A DNA stretch of 40,625 bases from Verrucomicrobiota bacterium (GCA_004321905.1 SCQF01000006.1:89410-130034); one strand, 5' to 3'; positions 20,047-32,605 are shown, counted from the first letter of the stretch. Numbers and translations are program-made. The notes: generated from the sequence alone by a model not told the origin.

Positions 20047-20075
20047 GTTATAGGTTTCGGGCTGTTTGTTTTGCA
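20047..20075 (-). promoter_or_regulatory. Candidate promoter of rpsA (weak)
   Basis: TATAAC (20047-20052) is preceded 17 bp upstream on the minus strand by TGCAAA, a poor -35. It lies just after the 5S terminator and upstream of palindrome cluster D. If real, the rpsA leader would be about 210 nt and carry all the palindromes. Confidence 0.35.
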
Positions 20076-20114
20076 TTCGCGCAGCAGCAGCCCACTTCCG
20101 CGGCGCGGACAATT

Positions 20115-20153
20115 ATTAGAAAAGGATCGGGCCGACATCACTGTCGGCCCGAT
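20115..20153 (-). terminator. Rho-independent terminator of the rRNA operon
   Basis: ATCGGGCCGACA (20142-20153 on the minus strand) pairs perfectly with TGTCGGCCCGAT (20126-20137) over a 4-nt loop, followed by CCTTTTCTAATAATT. It lies just past the 5S 3' end. Confidence 0.92.
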
Positions 20154-20160
20154 AAAAAAA

Positions 20161-20276
<116 letters not shown>

Positions 20277-20337
20277 AAAAAGAAAATTGCACAGAGAAGG
20301 ACATTCTTCACACTTGCATCGTGTGATTGTAAAAAAA

Positions 20338-23292
<2,955 letters not shown>

Positions 23293-23354
23293 AAAATTGG
23301 TCACACAACTTTCGTACATTCGGTGAAGAATGTTTCTACCCTTCTCTATGCAAT

Positions 23355-23365
23355 TGTCAAAGAAC
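23355..23365 (-). promoter_or_regulatory. boxA in the 16S-23S spacer
   Basis: The minus strand reads GTTCTTTGACA, matching the boxA antitermination element (compare GTTCTTTGAAAA in the 16S leader). It lies between tRNA-Ile and the 23S processing stem, the expected place for NusB/S10 loading ahead of 23S. Confidence 0.75.
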
Positions 23366-23449
23366 GTACCCGCATGGCGGGAAAATGTATGTTGCTTGAT
23401 GCTGGAAACTTCAAACATCAACCATCATCCACTTTCAGTAACGGCGGCT

Positions 23450-23526
23450 TGGTGGGCGTGCCTGGAATCGAACCAGGGACCTCGTCCTTATCAGGGACGC
23501 GCTCTAACCAGCTGAGCTACACGCCC
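23450..23526 (-). tRNA. tRNA-Ile (GAT anticodon)
   Basis: Acceptor GGGCGTG/CACGCCC, D arm GCTCAGCTGGTTAGAGC, anticodon arm CGTCC-CTGATAA-GGACG with anticodon GAT, T arm CTGGTTCGATTCCAG, and encoded CCA. It lies second in the rRNA spacer, after tRNA-Ala in transcription order. Confidence 0.96.
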
Positions 23527-23608
23527 AACGGTATTGCCGATCTTTGATTTTCGATTTCCGAGATATGGAAATTCGGCAATCATCAATCGACAGTCGGCAA
23601 TCTCTGAT

Positions 23609-23684
23609 TGGTGGAGGCAACCGGGTTTGAACCGGTGACCCCGAGCTTGCAAAGCTCGTGCTCTCCCAACTGAGCTATGCCCCC
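23609..23684 (-). tRNA. tRNA-Ala (TGC anticodon)
   Basis: Acceptor GGGGGCA/TGCCTCC with one G-U pair, D arm GCTCAGTTGGGAGAGC, anticodon arm CGAGC-TTTGCAA-GCTCG with anticodon TGC, T arm CCGGTTCAAACCCGG, and encoded CCA. It is first in the spacer after 16S. The 82 bp between it and tRNA-Ile hold short repeated TTGCCGA/ATTTCC segments and a small hairpin. Confidence 0.96.
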
Positions 23685-23748
23685 ATAAATGACGGCACGT
23701 CACGATTCCGAACCCGGCTATGCGCCGCCGTTCAGAACAACCCACGAA

Positions 23749-23782
23749 CTCGCTTCGAGACCGAAGCGGTGCGATTTCCAAG
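23749..23782 (-). other. 3' arm of the 16S precursor processing stem
   Basis: On the transcript this segment reads CTTGGAAATCGCACCGCTTC and onward, and is complementary, with few mismatches, over about 34 nt to the leader segment at 25572-25607. Together they bracket 16S and form the expected double-stranded RNase III target. Confidence 0.8.
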
Positions 23783-23895
23783 TGCCCAACGGTAGCCCTT
23801 TTACTCATCTTGCGATGAATTGCGTCACAATTGCTCGTGACGATTGTCTCTCCAATCTGACCTCTCAAATTTGCATTTGAAATTCCAGACGGATG

Positions 23896-25474
<1,579 letters not shown>

Positions 25475-25571
25475 AAACTTTGAGCTGCCGTGTCGGCTCG
25501 CGACATCGGCATTTAATTGACAAAACACGATCCGGCTATTCGCCGAATCAAAAACTACCGCAGGCTTAAAA

Positions 25572-25607
25572 CTTTAGAAATCGCACCGCTTCCGTATCGA
25601 AGCGATG
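25572..25607 (-). other. 5' arm of the 16S precursor processing stem
   Basis: On the transcript the leader reads CATCGCTTCGATACGGAAGC and GGTGCGATTTCTAAAG, complementary to 23749-23782 on the far side of 16S. The long helix it would form is the standard RNase III processing stem. Confidence 0.8.
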
Positions 25608-25623
25608 CTCGCGGGTTATTCCA

Positions 25624-25637
25624 TTTTCAAAGAACTA
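25624..25637 (-). promoter_or_regulatory. boxA antitermination element in the 16S leader
   Basis: The minus strand reads TAGTTCTTTGAAAA, a close match to boxA elements of bacterial rRNA leaders that bind NusB and S10. It lies about 150 nt upstream of 16S. Confidence 0.8.
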
Positions 25638-25655
25638 GACGGCAAAAGACATCCG

Positions 25656-25683
25656 GCTGGCCCATTTTTTACCGTGGGCCAGC
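25656..25683 (-). other. Strong hairpin in the rRNA leader
   Basis: A perfect 9-bp stem GCTGGCCCA/TGGGCCAGC encloses a 10-nt loop that is A-rich on the transcript (CGGTAAAAAA). It lies 18 bp upstream of boxA. It has no following uridine run, so it is not a terminator; it may guide processing or act with the antitermination complex. The rest of the leader (25684-25816) shows nothing I can name. Confidence 0.6.
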
Positions 25684-25823
25684 AGAGTCCCACACCATCT
25701 TGTTGCGCCGAAATCTATACATCAGCGCTCCAGCACGTACAAGCAATTTCTCGCTTATTTTAGCTCTGCCGCCAGTTTCTTTCGTCGCTGGAAGCGTCAC
25801 ATGTACGCGCCGAATGTGTGTGC

Positions 25824-25852
25824 AATATAAAGAGCTCCCTGACGACCGTCAA
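25824..25852 (-). promoter_or_regulatory. rRNA operon promoter
   Basis: TTGACG (25847-25852) and TATATT (25824-25829) on the minus strand are separated by exactly 17 bp. Upstream is an A/T-rich stretch with an unbroken run of Ts and TATAAAAAC, resembling an UP element. Transcription would start near 25817, giving a leader of about 340 nt. The -35 context TTGTTGACGG is identical to that of the tRNA-Thr-tuf promoter. Confidence 0.85.
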
Positions 25853-25930
25853 CAAGTTTTTATAAAAAAAATCATTTTGTTCGTTTCGCCTAATAAAAAT
25901 GGGCCGGTTGTGATGATCGTTTGCTTGAAA

Positions 25931-25989
25931 TTCCAAGGCTTGGAAAAACAAACGGGCCGGTTTTCCAAGGGTTGGAAAAACCGGCCCGT
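25931..25989 (-). terminator. Palindrome pair, locus E, with one copy nested in a terminator
   Basis: Palindromes lie at 25931-25945 (centre GGC) and 25963-25977 (centre GGG), centres 32 bp apart, spacer 17 bp. The second is flanked by complementary arms ACGGGCCGG (25952-25960) and CCGGCCCGT (25981-25989), so the transcript of the upstream gene would form a stem of about 17 bp followed by TTTGTTTTTCC. This makes a good Rho-independent terminator for the polysaccharide cluster, 23 bp after the stop of its last gene. It also separates that cluster from the rRNA promoter 79 bp away. Confidence 0.85.
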
Positions 25990-26012
25990 CATCATTTACC
26001 TGCGCCAATTTT

Positions 26013-28268
26013 TTAGGACTTGTTGCGCCCGCGATGTTTCCAGAGAAGATAAAGAAATCGTGGATTGCCCACCAGATATCGCCGCCATAATCTGCGCGGT
26101 TCCATACATAAACGGAAAAACCATTCCAAGCCACAGCACATCATCCAACGCGGTGCTTGGCGTACATAACCGGCGTGAAAATTGAAAGCCGCGCCCGCCG
26201 CAATCAACGCTGCAGCCTCCAGCCGGGAACGGGAATAATGCACCCAATAGTCCTGCTTGGGCGTACCCAATCCACACCAAACGACATCAGGATGGACCGC
26301 GTTTATTTGCTTGGCCACATCAGCGTCTTCCTCCGGAGTCAAGGGACGGAATGGCGGCGCATACATGCCGACGATCTTCAGCCGCGGAAACTGTTGGAGC
26401 AAGCGTGCTTTCAGCTTTACCAAAACTTCGTCCGTGGCGCCGTAGAAATAGTGCGTGTAGCCACGATCCTCACTCAACGCACACAATTCCAACATCAGGT
26501 CCGGTCCATAAACACGCGTGGCCGCGTGAAAACCGTAATGCTTCGCCAGCCAGACCAGCGGCATGCCGTCGGTTGTCGCCATACCCGCCTCGCAAACGAT
26601 TTTTGCCAACGGCGGTTGATCGGCGCATTGCACGATGGTGTCCGCCGTGCAGATGTTTACATAATGCCGTTGGCGAGTTTCAATCCAGCGCGCGACACGA
26701 TCGCGCGCCTCTCGCAGCGAAAGCGCCGAGAGCGATACCACCCCTGCCGGGAAGCGCGGAAAACCTTCCGCATCCCGAAAACAGGTGCGAGGTTGTTCGT
26801 GGACATACATCGGATACTTTTTCAGTCGCAACAGTTGCGCAAATACCTGGATGACAAAAGAGGGGTTGTCCGGCAGATAGCGTTTCCATAAACGCGGTTG
26901 CTTGAGCGCGCGATGCAACCACTGAACCCCCGCCACTTTGATCCACTCCGGCGCATCTTGTTCCACGCCGGCATTAACATCGAACGCATACCCCACAGGA
27001 CAAATGATCTTGCACGCCAATTTGTCTTTTAGCGTGTCCATAAGCATAAGCTGTCGTGGCGTGCTGATACCAATCCAGAATATATCGGGCCGGGCTAACC
27101 GTATTTTTTCAACTAATTTTTCTTCTTCCTCTGGCCGTAGCGCACGATAAGGCGGGCACTCGGTCCCAACAATTTTAATATTTGGATACAACGCCTCCAT
27201 CCTGGTTTTGAGCAGTTCAGCCACGCCTGGTGCTGCGCCATAAAAAAAGTGTCGCCAACCTCTACCGGCTGAATAGGCACAAACTTCACGGAGAATATCC
27301 GGGCCATATACACGCTCGATATTACGATAGCCCAGCAACCGTCCCAGCCAGACCAACGGCATGCCGTCAGGCATGTTGAGCACCGATTCATTGAGGATAC
27401 GTTGCACACGCTGATCCCGCCGCGCCGCCATAATTCCCGCGACGCCCAACGCCGTGCTCATCACTGGTCGGGCCCCTTCACGGATGAACCGCTCAAACAG
27501 CGCAAGACAATCCTGCATGTTCACGGCGTCCACCCCCACCCCCAGCACGTTGAAACGGAACGACGTGCGCGGATGGCGCAAAAGGCGGGCAAACCAGAGC
27601 GCATGTACTCCGGAAAACAGAAACAACCCTGCCAATAGGCCCAGCACTCCGCTGATCGCCCCAGACACGGTCACGTTGCGCGCTGGCGTCAGGGCATGCA
27701 GAAGCTCCGCCTGTAGGGAAAATAAGGTTCCGAAAAAAAACAAGAGCAACCATCGCCGGAAATACGCATAGAACGGCAGTGGATCAACGGGGAACAAAAA
27801 GCAAATGCTTAGCGCCAGACCCAAAAGCAAGAAAAGCCCCACTTGGGCGCGCCGATAGGCATCCGACCGCGCCAGACTACGATCACAATCGGCCAACGCT
27901 TCTTCGAGCTTTAGATTCTTGATTGCCTCCCGCGGATGCAAAACACTCCATGCAGCCTCCGCCGTCTCAAGCACAACCCTTGACGCAGCTTGGGAATAAG
28001 CCCGTCCCCGCTGCGACGGCAAGAGAACAAACAAAACGATTAAACAGGCAAGCATGGCGACCATGAGGCCGCCAATGCGTTTGAATAAATTGAGCTGGAA
28101 GGCATAGCTCACAATGACAACCGTCCAGAGCAGGAAAACCAGCAGGCGTAACCCAAAAGGAAGGGAGATGTTTCCCCGCAACCATTGGGCAAACCAAACG
28201 ACTGACAGCATGGCGGCGCAAAGGACCGCCGGCATGACCCAGCCAAGCAAAGGGAGTAGGCGTTTCAT
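26013..28268 (-). CDS. Membrane protein with two tandem WecG/TagA/CpsF (GT26) glycosyltransferase domains
   Basis: This protein of about 751 residues has roughly six predicted membrane helices in the first 230 residues (for example LRLLVFLLWTVVIVSYAF and LLLFFFGTLFSLQAELL) and then two complete GT26 domains, about 240-479 and 509-746. Both carry the family core: NMPDGMPLVW with D301 and TTDGMPLVW with D567, each followed by a RVYGPD motif; STPRQ versus GTPKQ; and AFDVNAG versus AFNFHAG. The aspartate aligns with the proposed catalytic base of TagA. Domain 2 keeps the C-terminal EPRRLWRRY arginine patch, while domain 1 reads KQPRLWKRY and is less canonical. GT26 enzymes add a sugar to undecaprenyl-linked intermediates at the membrane. 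I start at ATG 28268; the longer frame to 28400 overlaps the upstream gene. It is the last gene of the cluster. Confidence 0.85.
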   Translation of the reverse strand: MKRLLPLLGWVMPAVLCAAMLSVVWFAQWLRGNISLPFGLRLLVFLLWTVVIVSYAFQLNLFKRIGGLMVAMLACLIVLFVLLPSQRGRAYSQAASRVVLETAEAAWSVLHPREAIKNLKLEEALADCDRSLARSDAYRRAQVGLFLLLGLALSICFLFPVDPLPFYAYFRRWLLLFFFGTLFSLQAELLHALTPARNVTVSGAISGVLGLLAGLFLFSGVHALWFARLLRHPRTSFRFNVLGVGVDAVNMQDCLALFERFIREGARPVMSTALGVAGIMAARRDQRVQRILNESVLNMPDGMPLVWLGRLLGYRNIERVYGPDILREVCAYSAGRGWRHFFYGAAPGVAELLKTRMEALYPNIKIVGTECPPYRALRPEEEEKLVEKIRLARPDIFWIGISTPRQLMLMDTLKDKLACKIICPVGYAFDVNAGVEQDAPEWIKVAGVQWLHRALKQPRLWKRYLPDNPSFVIQVFAQLLRLKKYPMYVHEQPRTCFRDAEGFPRFPAGVVSLSALSLREARDRVARWIETRQRHYVNICTADTIVQCADQPPLAKIVCEAGMATTDGMPLVWLAKHYGFHAATRVYGPDLMLELCALSEDRGYTHYFYGATDEVLVKLKARLLQQFPRLKIVGMYAPPFRPLTPEEDADVAKQINAVHPDVVWCGLGTPKQDYWVHYSRSRLEAAALIAAGAAFNFHAGYVRQAPRWMMCCGLEWFFRLCMEPRRLWRRYLVGNPRFLYLLWKHRGRNKS

Positions 28269-28305
28269 CCAGAGAAGCTGGTTATCAGAAATCAGAGCAC
28301 AGAAT

Positions 28306-29463
28306 TTAACGGTCGGTATCCCGGCCCACCTGTTGGTATACCGCCAGCGTTTGCTGTGCGGCATACGCCCACTTGAATCGTGCCACGTTAGCTTTTCCAC
28401 GCGCTGCCACAGCGCGATAGTAATCCGGTTCAGTCATCAGTCGCTCTATAACCTCAGCAACTATATCCGGCTTGTCCGGCGGCACAAAGATGGCGCCGTC
28501 GCCCGCCACTTCCCGCAGAACCGGCAAATCGGAACAGATCACCGGCAAGCCTTGGCTTTGGGCCTCAATCACCGGCAAACCAAACCCTTCATAACGCGAT
28601 AAAAGTAGAACCGCCTGAAAGCCGTGATAAATCTCCGCTGTCGTCGCCGTTCGCGCGTAGTCGGCGATGGACAAATTGGCCGCCGCCGAACTCTGCGCCA
28701 TTCGCGCGCGAAACTCCGCCAGATACCGCCGGTCGTTGGAATAGCCACGAAAGATCAACTGCACACGGGCCCGCAATTCCGTCCGTTGCACCAATAACGA
28801 TTCCACGGCCGCGATGGCGGACAGTTGTCCCTTATAGGCCATGAATTTGGCCGGATACAAAATTCGCCACGGTGTTTCGCTCTGCGCGTCCGGCAACAGG
28901 GTAGTCACCACACCAAGCGGCACGACAACCAGTTTGGCCGCGACGGCAGGATAGCGCTGCGCCGCTTCGTCCCGAACCGCCTGCGAATCGGTGATTAACG
29001 CCGTGCTTTTTCTAAAACTATTGCGTGTCACGATACCAAAATAGGCGGCCTCCAACCACTCATACCAGCGCCGCGACACCACCGGCATATGCTCCCACAA
29101 AAATTCATAATAGAAATCGTGTACGGTCGTCACCCGCCGCGCTGGGCACCAAAGTGGACCGTCCGTTGCCAGCGTATGCAACACAATCACTCGCCGCCAC
29201 CAGCAGAGTAGTGGCAACACCACATGCATCCAAAACAACCGCCCAAAAATCCCTTTGCGTGGCCAAGGTATGAACACAAACTTCAGCCGTTTGTTGGGTA
29301 TTACCGGCAGAGCATTCGCGCGCCGGATAAAGACTTCGATCTCTATATCCGGTGGGCAGCAAGCGTCCAGTTGCGCGAGGAGATTCTCCGCATAGGTCCA
29401 AATACCGCTGCCGCTTCCTCCGTGACCCGCAACGATAGGCACAAGGTCAATGGCTACGCGCAT
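28306..29463 (-). CDS. GT4-family glycosyltransferase
   Basis: This is a protein of about 385 residues beginning MRVAIDLVPIVAGHGGSGSG. It has the two-Rossmann GT-B fold of GT4: a glycine-rich N-terminal loop, then ILYPAKFMAYKGQLSAIAAV at the start of the C-terminal domain, and the nucleotide-sugar-binding SRYEGFGLPVIEAQSQGLPV with the E-x7-E pair. It probably transfers a hexose from a nucleotide sugar onto the growing repeat unit in the cytoplasm; donor and linkage cannot be read from the sequence. The ATG at 29463 overlaps the end of the membrane-PAS gene by 17 nt, so the two are co-transcribed and probably translationally coupled. An in-frame upstream extension is not protein-like for this family. 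Confidence 0.85.
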   Translation of the reverse strand: MRVAIDLVPIVAGHGGSGSGIWTYAENLLAQLDACCPPDIEIEVFIRRANALPVIPNKRLKFVFIPWPRKGIFGRLFWMHVVLPLLCWWRRVIVLHTLATDGPLWCPARRVTTVHDFYYEFLWEHMPVVSRRWYEWLEAAYFGIVTRNSFRKSTALITDSQAVRDEAAQRYPAVAAKLVVVPLGVVTTLLPDAQSETPWRILYPAKFMAYKGQLSAIAAVESLLVQRTELRARVQLIFRGYSNDRRYLAEFRARMAQSSAAANLSIADYARTATTAEIYHGFQAVLLLSRYEGFGLPVIEAQSQGLPVICSDLPVLREVAGDGAIFVPPDKPDIVAEVIERLMTEPDYYRAVAARGKANVARFKWAYAAQQTLAVYQQVGRDTDR

Positions 29464-30178
29464 CGTTGTCTCTATCGTCTGCACCTTCTGGCAACGCAAA
29501 CCACACCGTCATCAATATTTTTTTTGACCCCTGTTGGATCAACAGCCAATCCATCTGCTCGACTTTTTGACAAGAACGCAATAACAAATCCAACCGTGTT
29601 CGACCGGGATTCTCGGCTTTCCGATCAAACTGCTCGAAATACCTGGCGATAAATTTCCCTTGCTCCTCCGGAAAGGCAAACAGAGTAAAATAGGAGATGT
29701 TGGCTAGGTCACGCACCGTGCAGTGCAAGCTTCGCGCGGCCTGCTCATTAGCAAATACAATATTACCCGAATAATCCGAGAGCAATACCGGGAACGGTGA
29801 GGTTTGTAACATAACTTGGGTGCGTTCATACGCCTGTTTCCACAAACTACGTTGCCAACACAAGACGAGGGAAATCACCGCCGAGATTACAAAGGTGGAA
29901 AGCCTGATTAACGGCGTGGAGTTACCGCCGGGGCCCATAAGACCTGAAAACAAGGCGAAATATACGCCACCCGTGTAAAACACCACCCAGAAAGCCATCA
30001 TACCCGGCGTGAACCACAGGGCCATGAGGGCAATACAGATCAAAGCGAACAGTGGTGTTACCACCACTTGTGCGTCAGTGTGATCAATAAATAGAATGAG
30101 GACTAGCGCCAGAGAAGGCAATATGATTTTAAGCCATCGTATAGGCCCAATCCATCTTTTCAAGAATAACACTTCCAC
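29447..30178 (-). CDS. Membrane protein with a C-terminal PAS domain, no output domain
   Basis: This 243-residue protein has four predicted membrane helices (about residues 15-33, 38-80 as two helices, 89-107) and then a PAS-like domain from about 118 (LQTSPFPVLLSDYSGNIVFA followed by NEQAARSLHC). After the PAS fold the protein ends without a histidine kinase, GGDEF or other effector. The start is GTG at 30178 with AGGAG 8 nt upstream. It sits between two GT4 genes, 15 bp after one and overlapping the next by 17 nt. It may sense a ligand or membrane state and act by contact with a partner, but no function is shown. PAS domains can diverge strongly, so the fold assignment is moderately sure. 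Confidence 0.7.
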   Translation of the reverse strand: MEVLFLKRWIGPIRWLKIILPSLALVLILFIDHTDAQVVVTPLFALICIALMALWFTPGMMAFWVVFYTGGVYFALFSGLMGPGGNSTPLIRLSTFVISAVISLVLCWQRSLWKQAYERTQVMLQTSPFPVLLSDYSGNIVFANEQAARSLHCTVRDLANISYFTLFAFPEEQGKFIARYFEQFDRKAENPGRTRLDLLLRSCQKVEQMDWLLIQQGSKKILMTVWFALPEGADDRDNDARSH

Positions 30179-30193
30179 GATGTTTCTCCTAAA

Positions 30194-31375
30194 TTATGCA
30201 CCAAAGGCTGTGTAAACTGCCTCCATTTTGGCAAGCCAAACCGCTTTGCTGAACCGTTCTTCGAGGACGCGTCGTCCCTCCCGTCCCATGACCCGGGCTT
30301 GTTCCGGATTTTCCAGCAAACCGGTGATGGCGACCGCCAATTCTTCCGGTCTTTCCGGGTTGACGATCAAACCCGTTTGGCCGGGCGCAATTAATTCCGG
30401 TAGCGCGCCCATATCATGGACAATCACAGGACGCCCCCGCGCCCAAGACTCCAGCACCGTCATGCCAAAGGTCTCCAAGCAAATGGATGGCACCACGCAG
30501 AACAACGCCTTTTCCCAAACCACCGCTTGCTCCTGTGCCTTCAAAAAGCCAGTAAAGACAACATTCCCCAAGGCATGTTGCGCCACATACTGCTCCAGTC
30601 GCGGACGATCCGGACCCTCCCCCACGATATACAAGGTGCGATCCCGCCGGCCCACTTGTCGCCACGCTTGCAACAACTGCAAGGCTCCCTTTTCCGGTGA
30701 TAAACGCCCCACATAAATCACATCGCCAGCCCCCCGAAAAGGCAAGGGTGGCCCCCCAGGCTCAAGAAAATGGTGAACGACTCTGATTTTTCCCGCCGGC
30801 ATGCCGGCCTCAAGGTAAAGGGCACGCTGGCTCTCACTGATGGCAATCCATTGCGACACCCGCTCAAACACGCCCGTGCGGCGAATATGCCGTACGATCA
30901 AACCCATCAAACCGCTTTCCCACCGGCTCTCATGCCAGCAATAGGTCAGGAAGGCCGGCCAAAAATTCCCGTGCATACAACGTTTACATACTTTTCCGTG
31001 ATTCAAAAACAGGCCGTTGACACAGCACAACCGGTAATTGTGCAGATAGTGCACCAGCGGAATCCCGCGCTTGAAGGCCAGCGCATAGACGGTGGGCGAC
31101 ATCACCGGAAAGACGTTATGGATATGCCAGAGGTCAAAACGGCCGGCCGCTTGGTAGCGTTCCAACTGGCGGATCACCGGCCCGTTATACAAGGCCTTCA
31201 ACGGCGCCTGCACCCGCGCCCACCCAGCGCCGCCCAAGACCTCGGAGGTGGAGGTCAGGAAATATTCCACATCGTGGAGAGCCTGCAACGCGTCGCCGAT
31301 GCGATAGACGCTCCCCTCCTCGCCACCAAAATGTCGGTAGCGGTTGAAGATTTGGAGAATACGCAGACGGCGCAT
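30194..31375 (-). CDS. GT4-family glycosyltransferase
   Basis: This 393-residue GT-B enzyme starts MRRLRILQIFNRYRHFGGEE, with the glycine-rich acceptor-side loop at the N-terminus. It then has HNYRLCCVNGLFLNHGKVC, a cysteine-containing motif common in a GT4 subgroup, then DVIYVGRLSPEKGALQLLQA and the donor-binding ETFGMTVLESWARGRPVI. Function: a sugar transferase in polysaccharide repeat-unit assembly; donor and acceptor are unknown. AGGG lies 5 nt before the ATG at 31375. It is separated from the preceding methyltransferase by about 300 bp that hold a gene remnant, and is followed 15 bp later by the membrane-PAS gene. Confidence 0.87.
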   Translation of the reverse strand: MRRLRILQIFNRYRHFGGEEGSVYRIGDALQALHDVEYFLTSTSEVLGGAGWARVQAPLKALYNGPVIRQLERYQAAGRFDLWHIHNVFPVMSPTVYALAFKRGIPLVHYLHNYRLCCVNGLFLNHGKVCKRCMHGNFWPAFLTYCWHESRWESGLMGLIVRHIRRTGVFERVSQWIAISESQRALYLEAGMPAGKIRVVHHFLEPGGPPLPFRGAGDVIYVGRLSPEKGALQLLQAWRQVGRRDRTLYIVGEGPDRPRLEQYVAQHALGNVVFTGFLKAQEQAVVWEKALFCVVPSICLETFGMTVLESWARGRPVIVHDMGALPELIAPGQTGLIVNPERPEELAVAITGLLENPEQARVMGREGRRVLEERFSKAVWLAKMEAVYTAFGA

Positions 31376-31531
31376 GCTTGCCCTGTCAGTTATCCCACGG
31401 CTGTTTTAACAGCGTTGTGCTCATCGGCAGCAGACTCCGAACCGAGGTCGGCTTCTGGCTTCCCACAAGAAAATCATAACGGAAAGATCATCCTCATGTT
31501 CAGCTCACCACACGCGACCATCAGTCCAAAA

Positions 31532-31630
31532 TCAGGCCTTGGTCGCAAAAACGAATTCGTGATAGCTCTGATTGCTGTGTACTGAAAGCATCCGAAGCTT
31601 AACACGCGTAAACTCCATGACCGGACCCAC
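31532..31630 (-). pseudogene. Short C-terminal remnant, probably of a methyltransferase
   Basis: In the 304-bp gap between two cluster genes, the minus strand has a 32-codon frame with the sequence MEFTRVKLRMLSVHSNQSYH then EFVFATKA and a stop. The tail SYHEFVFATK resembles the last strand of class I SAM methyltransferases, where HEfvFvaxK endings are common. No SAM-binding part is present, so this looks like debris of a lost gene. The remainder of the gap (31376-31531) shows no other coding signal apart from the ribosome site of the next gene. Confidence 0.4.
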
Positions 31631-31679
31631 TTTTTTGAGTCACGCGCATGTTAGTCCTCGGCCCCCATCATGGGAACTT

Positions 31680-32588
31680 TTAGGCCGAACCACGCTGCGC
31701 CACAACCAGCATTTCCGTACCGGAGCGGTTGATGCCCGCACGGGTCACCGCCAGACGGCCCACACAGCGTGCGAGTACATGCTTGAGCAGGCGCAAGCTA
31801 TTATAGATTTTGTCGTAGTTCACGCCACGGCCCGTTATCCAAGGGGTCACGGTGATGTTCGCAAAGCCCGTGCGCCGCAGCGCCTCGACTATGGAACGGC
31901 GGGAAAAGCACCAGATATGCTGCGGCGGGCTGATCCACTGTGAACGACCACCCATCACACGTTCCAGCGAATCCGCAAACAGACCAGTGGTCAACGCCAC
32001 ATGCCCACCGGGTGCCAAATGTGCATGAACCTGCTGCAGCAACTCCAACGGCTGGCGTACATGTTCGATGGTCGCCCAAAGCGTGATCCATGCGAAATGA
32101 TTTTCCGGAAAGGTTTGAATGACGGTCTCTGCCGGCCCCACCTGCACCGAAAAATGGAAGCGTTGGATGGCAACATCAGCCACATCCCGGCTGAATTCTA
32201 TGCCGTACAGTTGATCGGTATAGTGACGCGCCTCATCCAGAAAAAAGCCCATGGCGCAACCAATATCCATCACATTTGTTACTGGAGCCAAGCCATGTAG
32301 GTGTCGCAGGCGTAGGCGGGCGGACTGCCTCAATCCTGTTTCATTTTCCCCGTAACTCTTCCCGTCCTGATAATTCCCGAACAACTGGCTGTTGGAATAG
32401 AAAGTGTTCAGGTCCGCATCCGATGGCTGCGGATCAAGCCACAGCAATCCACAGGCGTGGCAAATCCAGGTCTGATAGCCATCCACCTCCGCATAAAACG
32501 CGACGGCTGTCACACGGCAAACCGGGCATGCGGTGTGGCCGAACATGGCCTCGCGTCCGTTTGTTGTTGTCAGGGATTCCGGCTGCAT
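31680..32588 (-). CDS. SAM-dependent methyltransferase with N-terminal zinc ribbon
   Basis: This is a protein of about 302 residues. Near the N-terminus CPVC and CHACG, 18 residues apart, form a probable zinc ribbon. The Rossmann part has motif I NVMDIGCAMGFFLDEA, an acidic motif II YGIEFSRD, and WATIEHVRQPLELLQQVHAH of the Methyltransf_23 type. Such proteins often sit in polysaccharide clusters and methylate sugars or amino-sugar precursors; the substrate here is unknown. The start is ATG at 32588, next to an in-frame GTG at 32591; it begins 17 bp after the GT2 gene. The C-terminus ends SGTEMLVVAQRGSA. Confidence 0.82.
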   Translation of the reverse strand: MQPESLTTTNGREAMFGHTACPVCRVTAVAFYAEVDGYQTWICHACGLLWLDPQPSDADLNTFYSNSQLFGNYQDGKSYGENETGLRQSARLRLRHLHGLAPVTNVMDIGCAMGFFLDEARHYTDQLYGIEFSRDVADVAIQRFHFSVQVGPAETVIQTFPENHFAWITLWATIEHVRQPLELLQQVHAHLAPGGHVALTTGLFADSLERVMGGRSQWISPPQHIWCFSRRSIVEALRRTGFANITVTPWITGRGVNYDKIYNSLRLLKHVLARCVGRLAVTRAGINRSGTEMLVVAQRGSA

Positions 32589-32605
32589 CACTTTCGTCCC
32601 ATTGG

